Shown here one piece after another: positions 22,801 through 35,984 of a DNA stretch of 64,000 bases (positions within the stretch are counted from its first letter, which is position 1; the number at the start of each line of letters is the position of its first letter). The notes beneath the pieces were generated by a model that did not search any database, had not been told where the DNA came from, and saw only the letters and a program-made list of their open reading frames with translations. A program made the translations under genes and the position numbers. This stretch comes from Phoenix dactylifera (taxonomy: Eukaryota > Streptophyta > Magnoliopsida > Arecales > Arecaceae): the NCBI RefSeq assembly GCF_009389715.1, contig NC_052399.1, forward strand, positions 17,673,646 to 17,737,645, in the 5' to 3' direction.

Positions 22801-25800
22801 AACATTCTTAACTCTTAAGTAAGAAAAAAAAACATCTTATGATCTTTTTTGTTTTTAAGCTATTAGTTATTATTAAAAAGCTACATGAGCCTTTATCATG
22901 GCAAATGTGTCCACAATTTTCCTTTTAAATAATTGAAACAAACAGCCACATTTTTTCACTGAAACCTACTAAGGCCTCCAAAATTAAATCAATTTCATCT
23001 AATGTGCCAAGACTGCCTATTACCTCCCAACCCAATAACTGCTCCCCCCGCATCCCCTCTCTAATTTTCATGCTTTCCATGCCAGCATGTCCACAGAAAG
23101 CTCCCTGTCAACCACCAACTAGCAAAAGACTCTGTAACAATCATTATTGCTAACCTGGCATTAATGCCTAATTCTAATGCATGAGATGATGGTAGTGGCA
23201 ATGGGCAAGGGAGACAATTCCAATGCATGTAAAGATTTTAAAAAAAACATAAGGGAAGTAGAATCTTGAGGCAAACGGGTAGTTAAGGTACTTGATTAGC
23301 AATAAAAGTTGTTTCTAAAATTTGGTCTAAAACTAAAGGGGACATAGGCCAGGACATGATGACAGTGGCTTTCAGAAAAAACCAAAATAAATAAGAAAGG
23401 ATGCATTTCTAATCATAGTTCTTGAACTGCATAGAAGTTTGTTAAAAAAATTTATGCTAATTAGAATTATCCATATAAATATCCTACCAGCCATCGATAT
23501 AAAGGTTATTAAGAACCAAGAATTTTGAAAACACATCAAGCACTGCTCCAAAGCCCAATAAATTGTCCCCACAAAGGAAAGATTCGTTAGCAACTTAGCA
23601 TATTCTCATGCTTTCTAAAATAGAAAAATTTATTCCCATAAAGCTGTTTTAAAATTGAACTTCCTCATGCCGTCTGATTTGACTTTGACTCCTTCAAATA
23701 CACTTTTTGAAAAGATTACAATCCAGGTCCGCAATCTCAGTATCGGTTACCATATCGATACCTTATCGGTTCGATACGGTACGGTATGGTACATCTTTGT
23801 ATCGAAATAGTTTTTAGACCATTTTCTCAATTTTTATCTCGGTGTGCCTCGATACAGACCAGTACAGATCTTGGTACGCCTCGGTGGGCTTGTACCGACT
23901 TGAAGGTAAATTTCGTACCGGTTATCCCCCAGTACAGTATGGTACGCCCCGTACCAGGCGGTACGGCAGACTATAGTTACAATGACAGCAACAACCATGC
24001 AATTAATAATACCTAATAAATGTAGGTGGGCTAAACTAATTGGTGGCTAACCATTGTATTCAAAACCTAAAAAGTAAGTCTCTGATCCAATCAACGGTGC
24101 AAATATAGGTACTAAAACCCATCCCAGTTTTGCCCTAGGATGGTACAATACCGTGCATCTGTATGATTGGGATGGATCAAGATTGTCATAATTAATAAGA
24201 ATGAAAAGCAACAGGTGTGCAACTGGTACAATCCGTATGGATTGTCTGTATGGAGTATGGACCAATACAATCAGAATGACATGGATTGGTACATACCAAT
24301 CCAACCAACTTTCGCATCCTAGGGTCCGTCTGCATACTGTTTGGCCATCGGATGGTATGGAACCAGTAGTACCATCCTATTATGCTAGTTTTGAAACATT
24401 AGATCTAAATTATTAAAACATCCTCCTTAATATAAAATCACCAAAATATGAAATGTAACACATAAGAATCAAGTGTAATAGTTCCAGCTAATTATTTCAC
24501 TAGGACGACTTATTCTATATTCTTGTTTGATTACAAAGACTATGCATATACCTCCATTTAAAAAAAAATGGCTCCAACAAGGAAAAAAACACTAAAAACA
24601 TGACTATCAAAATCCATGAACTACAGCTTGATAGTTTGTCTAGTCACGTGGAAAAGGAATAAAAGGTCCACCTATATACCTTTGAGTGACTTTAATACCA
24701 TAAGGAAACAAAAAAGTCCTAGGCCTTATATCGAGAATAGTTTTGCAAATTCTTCTAATTTTGATTTGTCATGATTCTGTCGTGACCCCCAAAGGGTCAT
24801 TTCTCTCTACGAAACTTCAATGCTTAACCATGCTCTCAAGAAGCCTCATCCCTTTGAAGTGCACAAACGTCCAAACCTATAACTTGTTCCAACTTTTCTT
24901 ACATTGTCATGTACAAATGTGCAATAAAATAGGTGATTCATTCAAGGATTTATCAGCTATATTTGAATAACTCTGAGAAGTAGCACAACATAACAGTTCA
25001 AGCTTCTATCAAGCAAGTGTTTGATTGAGCAGCTTGCTATAGGCATCACATATAGATAATTACAAAGTGGTCCTCATTCATTCCAATGTTTACAATTCCA
25101 AAACTGAATAGAATGTTCCTCAAAACATGCTTCTCCCAAGAATATTACCATACTCAAAATCTTTGCCCAGCAAATGGGGTCCTTTGAGGATCACAACTCT
25201 AAGTTAGTGATGATCCACCATAATAAGCAGATTTTTATAGTCCACTGTTAACTCGGCATCAAATTTCAAGAATTATTGTTAACTTCATTGCCAAGGCAAT
25301 GTTAGAAAAGGAGCGAGGGTATTTTAAATTCCTGTAGATTTGGAAAGAGTCAAGACGGAGAGCAAAGGTCACAAGGTTTGATATACTAAATTGCATCCAT
25401 CTGTCAAGCATAGCCATAAGCCTCGAAGTAATAAATTGCACTACAAGTTAAAGAAAATGATTTTTAAAAAATGCATATTTGATATCGAATTGACCAACTA
25501 TATACTATGCCTATTTGGCCATATGAGTAATTTTGGCTGCACCATGAGTCATAAATTCCCCTGCAATCCAGCAATTAAAGCGTACATCTAATCAATGCCA
25601 ATACCATATAAACATCCAAAAAATGCTTCTACAAAAAAAAAAACTGATTTGTATCACTTACAGAATGAAATAATATAAAGTGAATGTTGACCAAACTTTG
25701 ATACTGATGATGTATGCCAATAATGTCCTTGCAAAATAACCAATATAATCCTTGAACGAATCCTAAATATAAGCTCATAAAGAAAACCAATGATTACCCC

Positions 25801-26709
25801 AAAAGGGGTAAACTAACAACCATGCACTAAGGCCCTGATCCAGAGTGAGAAACAACTGACTTGGTTAATTGAATGTTACACTAATACCATGAGTCATATT
25901 GTCATATATTCCAGAAACAGTCAATCTTCTGAGCGTAAGCGAAGTATGACCATTACCAAAAGGTAAAAAGATATTTATAACATGCATGTGTGTCAGATAA
26001 CAAACAAAATTTTACCAGAAAAACAATGAAATGGAATATCAAATTGGTCTTTGGGATGGTAAAAATTAAAATTTGGCAGGCCATTAGAAAACAGGTATAT
26101 GGTTATGTGAAGTTTATCAATTTATGATCAAACTAAAACTCATAAGTTGAGCAATGCGCATGTTGTCATTAGCCAATCATAGATCAACAAGGATGACTAT
26201 AAGTTCTGTGATACTTGGACGTGTTGCTACGAGCCAAATTTAATGCTCCGCTCTCCATATTTTGATGTTTTTAGCATCCAGGTTGAGTTTTTTCCCTATT
26301 AATACAACTAATCTATCTTGAAATCCGTGAAATATCACTCCCAAAGCCAAAAGCGCCTCCAAACGTAAGGAGGAAGCGAACCCATAGTATCATTTCCATA
26401 TGAACTGAACAGATGCCCGCCAGGGAGTAACACAGCTAAAATCTAGGATCCTTTCAATCCCAAAACCACTCAGCATGCAGAGAAGAGGAGAAAACGAAAA
26501 ATATGAGAGCTTTAGCCGTTTTTACCACAAATCTTGATCGGCGCTTCGAGTTCCAAGAGATTAGGCTGGCTGACAAAGATCTCCTTCGAAGCAAGACACA
26601 GCTGCCTGATCTCCGCCTCCGTCAACTGGACCGGCCGCACCGTCCGCCCGTTCCTCGCGTCAAGAAGCCGCCGTATGATATCATCCAACAATCCCTCATC
26701 CATCGGCAT
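16816..26709 (-). CDS. TOPP: Serine/threonine protein phosphatase PP1 catalytic subunit (TOPP type)
   Basis: Four exons: 26526-26709, 18839-19398, 18255-18467 and 16816-16830, all GT-AG, total 972 nt and 323 residues, the normal PP1 length. The metal-binding PPP signatures are intact: GDIHG at residues 62-66, GDYVDRG at 90-96, GNHE at 122-125, plus SAPNYCGEF at about 267-275 (beta12-beta13 loop). The N-terminal part ([10 protein letters not shown]..., [29 protein letters not shown]) and the PGTPPRK tail are those of plant type-one phosphatases. The last exon codes only Gly-Gly-Lys-Gly and stop. PP1 removes phosphate from Ser/Thr with two active-site metals and gets its targets from RVxF-bearing regulatory subunits; it acts in cytosol and nucleus. 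The ATG at 26709 is followed by another two codons on (26703); either could be used. Upstream the frame stays open but I see no earlier ATG that fits the family. Confidence 0.93.
17783..17966. mobile_element. Short MITE-like element rich in GGTAC, in PP1 intron 3
   Basis: Ends are inverted repeats: ATTCAAGGTTC at 17783 and GAACCTTGAAT ending at 17966. The interior is full of GGTACGGTAC/ATACGG-type motifs. No clear target duplication was found. Similar GGTACGG-rich DNA lies in PP1 intron 1 at 23726-23985. Confidence 0.55.
19399..26525 (-). other. PP1 intron 1 (7.1 kb)
   Basis: GT at 26524-26525 and AG at 19399-19400, read on the minus strand. Mostly AT-rich DNA with no coding potential that I recognise. 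It contains a GGTAC-rich repeat at 23726-23985, a second diverged block at about 24047-24390, and a small imperfect inverted repeat (TGATGGTTGGGG / CCCACCATCA) near 19679-19723. Confidence 0.8.
23726..23985. repeat. GGTACGG-rich dispersed repeat
   Basis: Dense CGGTACGGTATGGTAC and GGTACGCC motifs. Composition matches the MITE-like element at 17783-17966, but I cannot define terminal inverted repeats here. A neighbouring block at 24047-24390 has TGGTAC/GTACCA motifs on both sides of a palindromic middle. Confidence 0.5.
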
Positions 26710-27241
26710 CACCCTCCCCCTCCACCAACCTCGCCTCCCCTCTTCTCCAAACCCTAGAAGCACTAGAACTCCTCCTACCCTCCTCCGATCGACCGAAGGG
26801 CAGAAAGGCAAAAAAGCAAGGAGAACCAAGAAAAGGAGGGCTGTACTTGGATTTTTCTATGGCGGTCCCCTTGTCGCTCACTCGCTTTCGCTCTCTGATA
26901 AGCTTTGCCGCATCTTCTTGAAGGAAGCAGTGGGCGTGGAGGCGACGCTCTCGCTTGGCTGGCTTCCCGCCGCGGTCCAAAAGAACGGAAGTTCTCTTTA
27001 ATCTTATTATCTATATTCTTTTCGGAGCCCTAGATGGCGCCCCTGGTACCTCTTCTCGCTCCCCCCATGACGCGTGCCGTTCGACGCGTGGCGATGCTGG
27101 TATATCTCTATATATGGCATCGCGTGTTCTAGGAATCCCGGAAAGGGCCTTTCAATCACGACCGTCCGTTCTACATGATGGGCTCTAAATTTTTTTAAAA
27201 GTTTAATAAGTTTTGATGGAAGATTATGTCGGCAAAATTAC

Positions 27242-27280
27242 TTGTCGGCAAGCAGTTTGCGTTGCTAAGCTTGCCGACAA
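27242..27280. repeat. Perfect 12 bp inverted repeat (hairpin)
   Basis: TTGTCGGCAAGC at 27242-27253 and GCTTGCCGACAA at 27269-27280, loop 15 bp. TTGCCGACAA-like motifs are common in the subterminal regions of plant CACTA elements, so this may be a transposon remnant. Confidence 0.7.
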
Positions 27281-27920
27281 TGATTATCACTCTAAGGTTC
27301 GCTGGCATTTACAGAGGAACGAATAGAACAGCAGATTAGGTACCCTCCTTTGTCGCAAACTATTCACACTTCTCCGTTTGGATTCAGCTCATTCAGCTCC
27401 ACTCCAATTATAGGATATTTTAGCTTTTTTGAGAGGAAAAGAGCATCGCAGCCGGCCCGCCCCCTCTTTCGAAGCAATTCTTGTCTTAACAATGGAGCTT
27501 TTAGAAGTGAAGTTACAGCCCCAATGTTCTATGATATCCTTGGAATTCTAGTTCTCCTTCGCAGACAGATTGGAAGCATTGATTTTGGCGTTTATGTTAA
27601 AAGGGCATGATGACAGAATAGAGCATCTCTAAATCTTATTGGGGACTGTAGCCTCATGACAGCCAATATTATTCATCGGTGTCCGCTGTTGAATGGCATA
27701 ACATCAAAAGAAGCATGGACAGACAGAAAGCCTGTGATTTCACATTTGAACAAAGGCCCTCGAAAATAGAGAAACCTACAAATAAAAGAATACCAGCCAA
27801 AAACTTCACCTCGGTAAACCTTTGGAATACAGATCGTTGAGCCACCGACAACTTCCAGGGTTCCCTAAAATAGGGGTACTTCGCGATTAATGCTAGAGAT
27901 TGTATTTACTCCAGATAATT

Positions 27921-28062
27921 GTGCTGTCCTAAATAAAAAATTTTTGTTTGCAAAAATAGTTATAAAAATATATATTATTAGTGCCAACCGTGCTGTCCTT
28001 AAAAAAAAAAAAAACTTTTTTGTTTGCAAAATGGTTATAAGACCATGTATTATTAGTGCTCC
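27921..28062. repeat. Two-copy tandem duplication, period 69 bp
   Basis: GTGCTGTCCT occurs at 27921 and again at 27990; both are followed by an A-rich run, TTTTTGTTTGCAAAA, TATAA and TATTATTAGTGC. Confidence 0.75.
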
Positions 28063-31000
28063 ATGTACACCATGAATTGTTACATATTAAAATTTGTATC
28101 TCCGAAGAGAAGTTTGCCATCTATAAAATTTGTATTAAAATTGTCCTTCCACTAATAAGAATAAATTGGCTAAGTAGGAGGGTTTAGAATCTAAACAACT
28201 TCTCCACTCCTTGCGCCAGTCAACATTCACTGCACCCTCCTTGGTCCCCTCTTGTATGGCAGAACAAGATAGTTTGGGAAATGTACAGAATTATAACTCA
28301 CAATTATGAAACAAAAGAAATTCATTTCCATGATAGAGTTAATATTATATATAAAAAATATTGTAAATACAAATAACATTGCGGTTCCAAATAATGAGTC
28401 TATAATAGAATTGTAAATTCTACATGACATGGATCTTCTCATAAGTCGACTGCCTAGTCAATTATAAAAAAAAAAAATATCATTGGTAATTGCAAATATA
28501 ATTATGGCAACACATATAATTTATGATTTGATATGATACTGTTTTTGCTTCTACATCCTGCTCCCCTATTGGTTCACATCCGGGCACAATGTGTGACTAA
28601 ACCAACATTTTGCATTGGATGGTGAATTAGTAAAATAACCTTCATAACAAGCATCGGATAACCCTACTTCGTGGTCCAAATAACAATGAAAGCAAGTAAA
28701 AATCAAAACATGAAAAATCAACTTAATATTAAAATGAAGGCTCGAGCTATGAAAATATCTTCAATGGTTTTGCATATAACGCATGCTATGCTCGGTATCG
28801 AAAAGCGAACCACAACAACCCTAGCTTAATGCAATGCATTTCATGCCATGCATCAACTAGTAGATCAGGAACGCGATAACATTGGATACATGCCAAGCTT
28901 GCCAAAGTCCTCGAAGGCTAGCATCCAACATATCACCATTGTCTCGCAAGTGCATGCCTTCTGGCTATCCAATTGCATCCAAAATATTTTGAGAAAAGAA
29001 AATCATAAAAAGGCATCCAATGTAAGTAAAATTTAAAATAAAATCAAAATTAAGATGTACACCCATGCAAATCCCTCGTCACATGCTATCGAGGCATGTT
29101 GTGTGTATAGGAGTATGCTATGCCCTCTCACAATATACACACGTATCAACTGAGAATACCCTGCACAAGGGTGTAATGAACAACCAGCCAACTACCAATA
29201 TAAAGTGTGTAAAATTATGCTACTGAGTACAGATGATGCAAATGTTACTGAATCACCAAGCCACTTCTATCAACAACCACATGGAGAATTTATCAATCAT
29301 GCGGCGGGCACAGGATAAAGTTATCCTCCAACTATTCTACCCCCCTCTCAGTGGAATTTCCTATTATCTCTGATATGGAATATGATGCATATCAACGAAC
29401 AGTTTATTCCAACCACCTAAGAAAGCTATCCAACCTCTTTTTCATCTACCAAGCAAAACTTTTGTCTGAAGATGCCCGAAGTTGGCCAACTAGCATGTGG
29501 AATCATTGGCTCTTTATACATGATGCATGCTGAATTGCCATGGATGCTGTGAAAGAGTAAAAATATCAAGCAAAATAGCTCCAATTGACCAAGGGATTTC
29601 ATCTTGGCGGCTCAAAATGTGAACCAACAAAAGAAAGTTGTTCTCAATCTCAAGCTCGGGTATGCCCATGTTAGTGACGTGAGCCTCCCAAACCAGTGAA
29701 CCACCCATGCCTCGGCCAATAAGGACCGAGACTTGGCTCTCATTCCTGCATGTAGATATGCAAAGCATCAAATGTTCTCAAAGCAAACCCAGAACCATCC
29801 CTCCTATCATTAGGATCATAGGAATCATCCATGATTAGTTTAATTCAATGTCGAGACAGTTATGTCTACTAAGTCACAGCTTAGTTTGCTGGATAATAAG
29901 TTTGGAGGATATATGTGTATGATGGAAGACCGTCGCATTTCTACTTTTCCAACCATAAGACCAACTCAAAAGAGCAGGCTGCTATGTCAGTGGAAGTTGA
30001 TAGTCGTAGCCACTCCAACTGAATCCACTAATCAAATAACGGCATGTTTGGTTGGAAAGACTTGGGATATGGAATGAAAATGGAAATAAGTAGCTTCTAT
30101 TCTAGCAGTTCGGTAGATGAGAGTTTCATTTCCATTCCGATTCTAGAAAGAAATGGGATTACCTCAATCCTCCAAAATCTAATTCCGACTCTCCTCTAAA
30201 ATTCAAGTTCTATTCCAATTTCGATTTTGATGCCAGTTATGAATCAAATGTGTTGAAGAATATGGCCGTTTGGATTCCTATTTTAATCGATTTCGATTCC
30301 GACAAGCCTACACTCAAAAAAGCAAGTGGTGCATTGGGCAATTACCATTGGCCGTCAGGGCAATAGCATGAAGATACTATTTTGGGCAATTGCCCCACAA
30401 GGGCCTCCACACAAATGCACATTACTATGTATTTATTTAGATTAATTTATGAAATTATGGAAAATTATATCAGGAGTATTTAAGTTAATTAAATGAGTAC
30501 CACCAAAACTTCTACTACCAAAATATCCTGAAATTTGCTTTTAGAAGTACTGTAAATATATCTTAAAAAAGCTAGGTATGATATTTTCTCATCTTATAGG
30601 GATTATATGCAAAAGTATATATAGGCAAATTACTGAGAATATTGATTCGCTTACACTTAAATCTATGCACGGGCCAATCTTAATATAAGCCTGACAGATG
30701 GGCCGGGCTTGAAATATAAGACTGCCAGTTAAAATAGGCCAGGCCTGGGTCTAGTGCCGCATGACCTGAATCTTATATAATATATAATATATAATTATTT
30801 TTAAACATCTAACTTTGATGATTAAAAAAATATTAATATTCTCTTCAGTGAACCGACACACCTTGTGAACAACCATAAATATAAATTTATGTGTCTCACC
30901 AATTCCTTTCTAATAATATTTACTCTTTGCAAGTTTTTTTATATATTTTTTAAATTGAAAAATAGAGTTCAAAAAGTTCGAGATTAGGCCCAAGCTTAAG

Positions 31001-31233
31001 TATCGTGCTCCGATTTGGAAAGTATGTCCGATGGCCGGGCCGGATCGAACTCGGGTCTGACTAAATTATCTTTAGCTGTGCCCGGCCGGAACACGGCCCG
31101 CCCGTTGACGCGTAACTCCTCCCATCATCCCTCCGGTTGGAAAGATCCGATCAAGAAGTACCGAAACCCTCTGCTGCCGCCGTCTGGGAGCAGAGATCGA
31201 GAGGAGGGGGGCGAGCGGGCGCACGGACCAGCG

Positions 31234-34200
31234 ATGCAATTCTTCGGAGGGTCGTCTGTGGCGGAGATCGCCCCATCTCCGGCAGCGCCGCCGGGAACGG
31301 CGACGGGGCTGGCCAGGAACAACGGGAACATGCTGTACATCTTCAACCGGAGCGGGGTGTGCCTGCTGTACCGCGAGTGGCACCGCCCGCTCCACACCTT
31401 GGACGCCCAGCAAGACCAAAAGCTCATGTTCGGCCTCCTCTTCTCCCTCCGCTCCTTCACCGTCAAGATGGATCCCACTAGGTTCCTATTCCCTTATTCC
31501 CCCGATCCCCCTTTTATCTTTCTTTGTCGATCCGAGCCCTAATAAACCATCTCCTTTCATTTCTTTTGGAGCAGCGTCGATAAAGGAAATCTGGGGGTGC
31601 CTCTGCTCCCGGGACAAGGTTGCTCCTTCCACAGCTTCCGCACCAACACTTACAAGTTAAGCTTCATGGAGTGCCCCTCTGGGATTAAGGTCGGTTGTTC
31701 CGTGACCTCCTTTATGTTCAATCTGATCGAAATTATTCGAGAAGATCGGAAAACTCGTTGATGAAATTGCCTATGATTGTAGTTGCCACGATGTCCCACT
31801 AGTTGAGTTTAGAATACTTTAGTCTCCAATGCGTTATACTGGATTCTAAGAGCAATGACAGTAAATACGGAAAAATGAATGAATCACAGTGAAAATTAAT
31901 GCATGTGTAATAAAGTTAGCAGCCATTTGGTGAAGCAAGACCAAAAAGACCACAATGTGTTGTTATTGGCGAATAATTTTGCATATTAGAACATGTTTGC
32001 TTGATGGTTGAAGCAGTGAAATATATAGATGTAGTCTCTGCAGTTATGTGTTGCAAGATATTCATCCTATCTCATCTGTGCATAGCACATTTCTGTGCCA
32101 TCTTCACAACTATGCTGGACAAGTACAAAAGTTTCTTTCTTTGGAAGAAATTATTGTAATTAGAGCAACTTTTGGGATGGTATTGGATTTTAAAGTAGAT
32201 TCTACCTCATTATCTGGGGCCATGTTTGGAAAAGAAAGAATTGGAGGAATGTGGGCTATTGTAATTCCCAGTGCATGAGTATATCCCCTAGTGGCCCATG
32301 GTATTGAAGTGAGAATAGTCTCTTGAGCATTTCTAATTTGAATATCAGAAAATAAAACTTTGTAGATCTGTACAAATGCTTGGAATTTGGTACATGGATT
32401 ACTTGTTTTCCATGAGGTTTTAGAAGGGAAACAACAATGCTAATTCTGCTCAGCCATATATTGGAAGTGAATTTGAAATCAGGCACAACAAAATGGTGAT
32501 GATCCGGATATGCAGGTAGTTCAGAGAAAAGAAGATTTAGTACTATTTTTATTAATCTTGGCAAGCTTTTTCCTAGTATCACTTTCATGGTTAGGGTGTC
32601 TATGGATAGCTCCAGAAAGAGATTCTTGATTTTGATTACTTTGGAAGAACCTTTTCTAATATCATGGATTTGTTCTAATAAAATTACATGATCTTTTCAT
32701 GGAGTGCTATATATGGAATAATTTGGGGCTGAATGTTTGATCTTACTTGTTTAATCATTTATTTCCTGCATCAGTTCCATTCTGATTTGGAAAAACTTAA
32801 GAAGTCATGCCGCCTTATCTTCCCCCATCATTTCCATAATAAGCCTTCCTGAACACCATAGCTTCTAGCAAGCTGCTTCTCATTTAGTCTTAAGATATAT
32901 CTTGTCACTCCTTCACTGAACTCTGCATGTCTTCCTTTCACATACATACTTTGTATTCAAATCTATTTTTGCCTTACTGCTTCACTAAATCGCTTCTGAC
33001 TGGGCTATTTATTCAATTACATGGGTTACTGAATGCAACAATATTTAAATATTTCCCACTAATTTTCACAATTTTAAGAAGCTATGAATTAGAGTTTGAT
33101 GTAGTTGTGAACTCACAGATATATGTTATTCTTTATATGCTGTTGGTTTGGATGCTACCCATCTGTATCCTTTTTGTTTCATGGGAGTACTTGCTTGTCT
33201 TGTTGCAAGGTCATGGACTTGTATTTTACCTCTTTTGATGGTAAATTGATTTGCTAGTAGCTTCATAATGTGTACCATAGCTGGCATTTACCTACTCCTT
33301 TGATGCAGATTATTTTGGTTACTCATCCCAAGACTGGTGATATGCGGGAACCTCTGAGATATATATACAACATTTATGTGGAGTATGTCATAAAGAATCC
33401 CCTCTATGTTCCTGGGTCTCCAATCAAGTATGATTCTAATCACTTGTTATATTAGATTTTCAATTCTTTATGCCTTGAGCACTGGCATTAGTATCCCACC
33501 TAAAGCTACAAGTTTCCATTTTCTTGAGCATGGAATGCATATCTTATGCACCATTATCATTCAATTCTTAGAAAAGGAAATGTTCAGCAAGTTAAGATTT
33601 GTCTGTGACCGCTGTATCTAGATGCTCTCATGCCTTTGGACCTGGAAGGTTTAAATGACACTTCCTGGACAGACAAAAGCAAGCTCATGCAAATCTTCAT
33701 ATTTCAACATATAAAATTAGTTCTACACTTCTATTGCCTAACAGCAGGTTCTAGGCAGCATGCCTAAGATTTGTATTAATGAATAGTTGGGTCCAAAAGT
33801 GTTGATGAAGAACTTCTTGTTTCTTTAAAATATAGAATGGTGAACTATGAAATGTGAACTGAAACCAGTTCAATAATGGAAGGAACAAGTCCAACTGCCG
33901 ACAATTGCTATTTGAGGGTGCCCAGGTGGCTATTTGGTTAAACTTCAAGACATGCTAATGTTGCTCATTTTTGACCTTTGGAAAATATTGTTCTGTGAAA
34001 TTTGATCTGAATCTGGCATGGTACATAAAAGGGATATACCAAATGTTAGATATTGATACTTTACGACGATTTAAAGCATAGCAAAATCCTTTTTTTCTGG
34101 AGGGGAATATGTTAACCATGAAATTTGAACCAAATCTGTTCAACAGCAGGAAAGGATGATTCAGACTAGCATTAATATACTGTGTGTAATTTGCAGACCT

Positions 34201-35984
34201 CAAATGTTGATGTAGTTGAAGTATGATGGAGATAGCCAGAGGTAAGTACATCTATTAACTATTATGAGCTGCAGCTATTAAGCAAAGTGCTGGAGAGTTG
34301 AGTTATCAACTAAAATTGTAAAAGCTTGTTCAGGTGGTCCTTAAGAGACCTTGGTAAAGAGAGGGGATCAACTTAGTCAAGGGGTTCGAAAATGGAACAT
34401 AAGAACTTGGAAAATCTGAGTGGAAGTATGAAAAATCTTTAGAATACCTAAAATATAAAAAATCTTTAGATATTTTTAGAATTTAGATTTTGGTTCAATT
34501 TATCTCGAATCTAAAATTTTTAGCAGCCACATGCAGATGCACGTGCATTATAATTAGTACACCAAATAAATGCATCATTTTTCAACATCCCACTTTTATT
34601 AGAGAGTTTCTGGGTTTGTATCTATTTATTCCTATTGGATTCTCCCCAATTAGGAGTTCTTGTACACGGTCACAGGGTTCCTTGGCAGCTTTACTAGGAA
34701 CCCAAACTAAGAGATCCGATCATCAGAAAAGAGCCTCATATCTTTCCTCCGTACAATCATTTACATTTGACCTCTGATAGCTAAATATTTTTGGTCTTGG
34801 GATCGGATCACTGCTAGACCTGCAGAGGGGCAGCGGTTAGTCTTAGAGCAGCAGTTTATCACTTCATCGCTCCTCAGACCACAATATAGCCTATTGTTCT
34901 CAGGAATATAATTATGTCTATTGTAATATCTCTCACTTGATATATTAAGGTGCATTCATGTTCCATGTGCTGTTTTGGAAGGGGTTTAGTAATTTTTCAC
35001 TCAGAATTATTCCTCAAATACATGCAATACTTGCATACATACATTCAACAGCATAGAGTGAACATGTTGGTGTGATACATTTATGGACATATAAATTCAT
35101 CCTCGGATGTAGACATATGCAAATGGTACACGCATTGCACCTGCGCATGCATTTCCCTGAATTTGTATTCCCAATCCGTCCATAAGAACAGAATGTATCT
35201 GTATAGAAGGGAGGCTGGATGGCTTGGCCTTGCCTTAAATGCTTGGCTTGGTGTAAACATCTGGCCACTCTGGGCATTTTTGTTATGATGTGGCAGAGAG
35301 AGTGCACTCATCCATTTATCTAGACAAGTATGTATGCAGCATGCATACATTATCACATGCCTACATTGCAAGCTTGCATTCATCTATTCATCGGTATATG
35401 CATATATGCGTATGTAAATGCATCAGCCAATAATCATGAATACGTTAATGTGCCAATTGACCCAGATGCAGAAATGTATGCAGAAACCTTGATATTCTGA
35501 CTTGCCTGATTGTGAGTCAGCTTAATTCTCAATGAAATCACCAATAGCTCATTCAAATATAATATTCCCTGTGCCACTGTATATAGTTTTTATCTGTTTT
35601 GCTTGAGAGTGCTTTTAATCTGTGATTTGACCAAGCCCAAAGATTAGCCATCTATTGTCCGATGCATTGCTCAACAGTAGTATTCATTTCGGATATGTGT
35701 CCAACTTGCTTGCTGTGCTGTTTCCTACCAAGTAGTGACTTCTAGTACATAAGCTGGATGGTCATTGCTTTAATTTTTCCATGCAAACTCAGAACTAATA
35801 TATAAGTTGTGCCAGTCTGTTGCACGCAATTTCATAGCATGTCAATTTAATTATGCAAACTCCATTTAGAATAAATTTCAACTTCTGAACAGATAAGTGT
35901 GATGCCTGATTGCATTTTATTTCTTTTTGTAGATGCGAACTCTTCGTTACAAATCTTGACCAATATGTGAAGACTTTGGTATAA
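31234..35984 (+). CDS. TRAPPC1: Trafficking protein particle complex subunit 1 (TRAPPC1/BET5)
   Basis: Four exons, 31234-31481, 31575-31689, 33309-33427 and 35933-35984, all GT-AG, total 534 nt and 177 residues. After a plant-type extension (residues 1-31, Gly/Ala/Pro-rich) comes the longin-like fold of BET5: NMLYIFNRSGVCLLYREWHR, KLMFGLLFSLRSFTVKMDP, FHSFRTNTYKLSFMECPSGIK, THPKTGDMREPLRYIYNIYVEYVIKNPLY (quoted in parts) and the end CELFVTNLDQYVKTLV. TRAPPC1 is a core subunit of the TRAPP complexes that activate the Rab1/YPT1 GTPase and tether vesicles at the ER-Golgi step. The start is the first ATG in frame with the fold. A donor-like AAGGTAATTT shortly after the stop and a CTGCAGGG acceptor near 36330 suggest a spliced 3' untranslated region. 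GC content drops sharply from exon 1 to the introns. Confidence 0.93.
31690..35932 (+). other. TRAPPC1 introns 2 and 3
   Basis: Intron 2 is 31690-33308, intron 3 is 33428-35932. Both are AT-rich without recognised genes. About 35020-35420 is rich in ATGCATAC/TACATGCA words. The stretch 34500-34950 is GC-richer than its surroundings and may be part of an old repeat, but I cannot name it. Confidence 0.6.

Larger units (their letters stand above)
26710..31233. other. Divergent intergenic region between PP1 and TRAPPC1
   Basis: 26710-27120 is GC-richer and should hold the PP1 leader and promoter; TATATATGG at 27109-27117, read on the minus strand, is a possible TATA region, with two ACGCG motifs next to it at 27070-27090. 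From 27200 to 30600 the DNA is AT-rich with scattered repeats. 29990-30310 looks like an old MITE (GGCATGTTTGGTTGG, many ATTCC/GGAAT motifs). 30670-31050 holds GGGCCGGGC-rich pieces of a degenerate element. The TRAPPC1 promoter lies at the right end; I see no firm TATA box. Confidence 0.5.
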
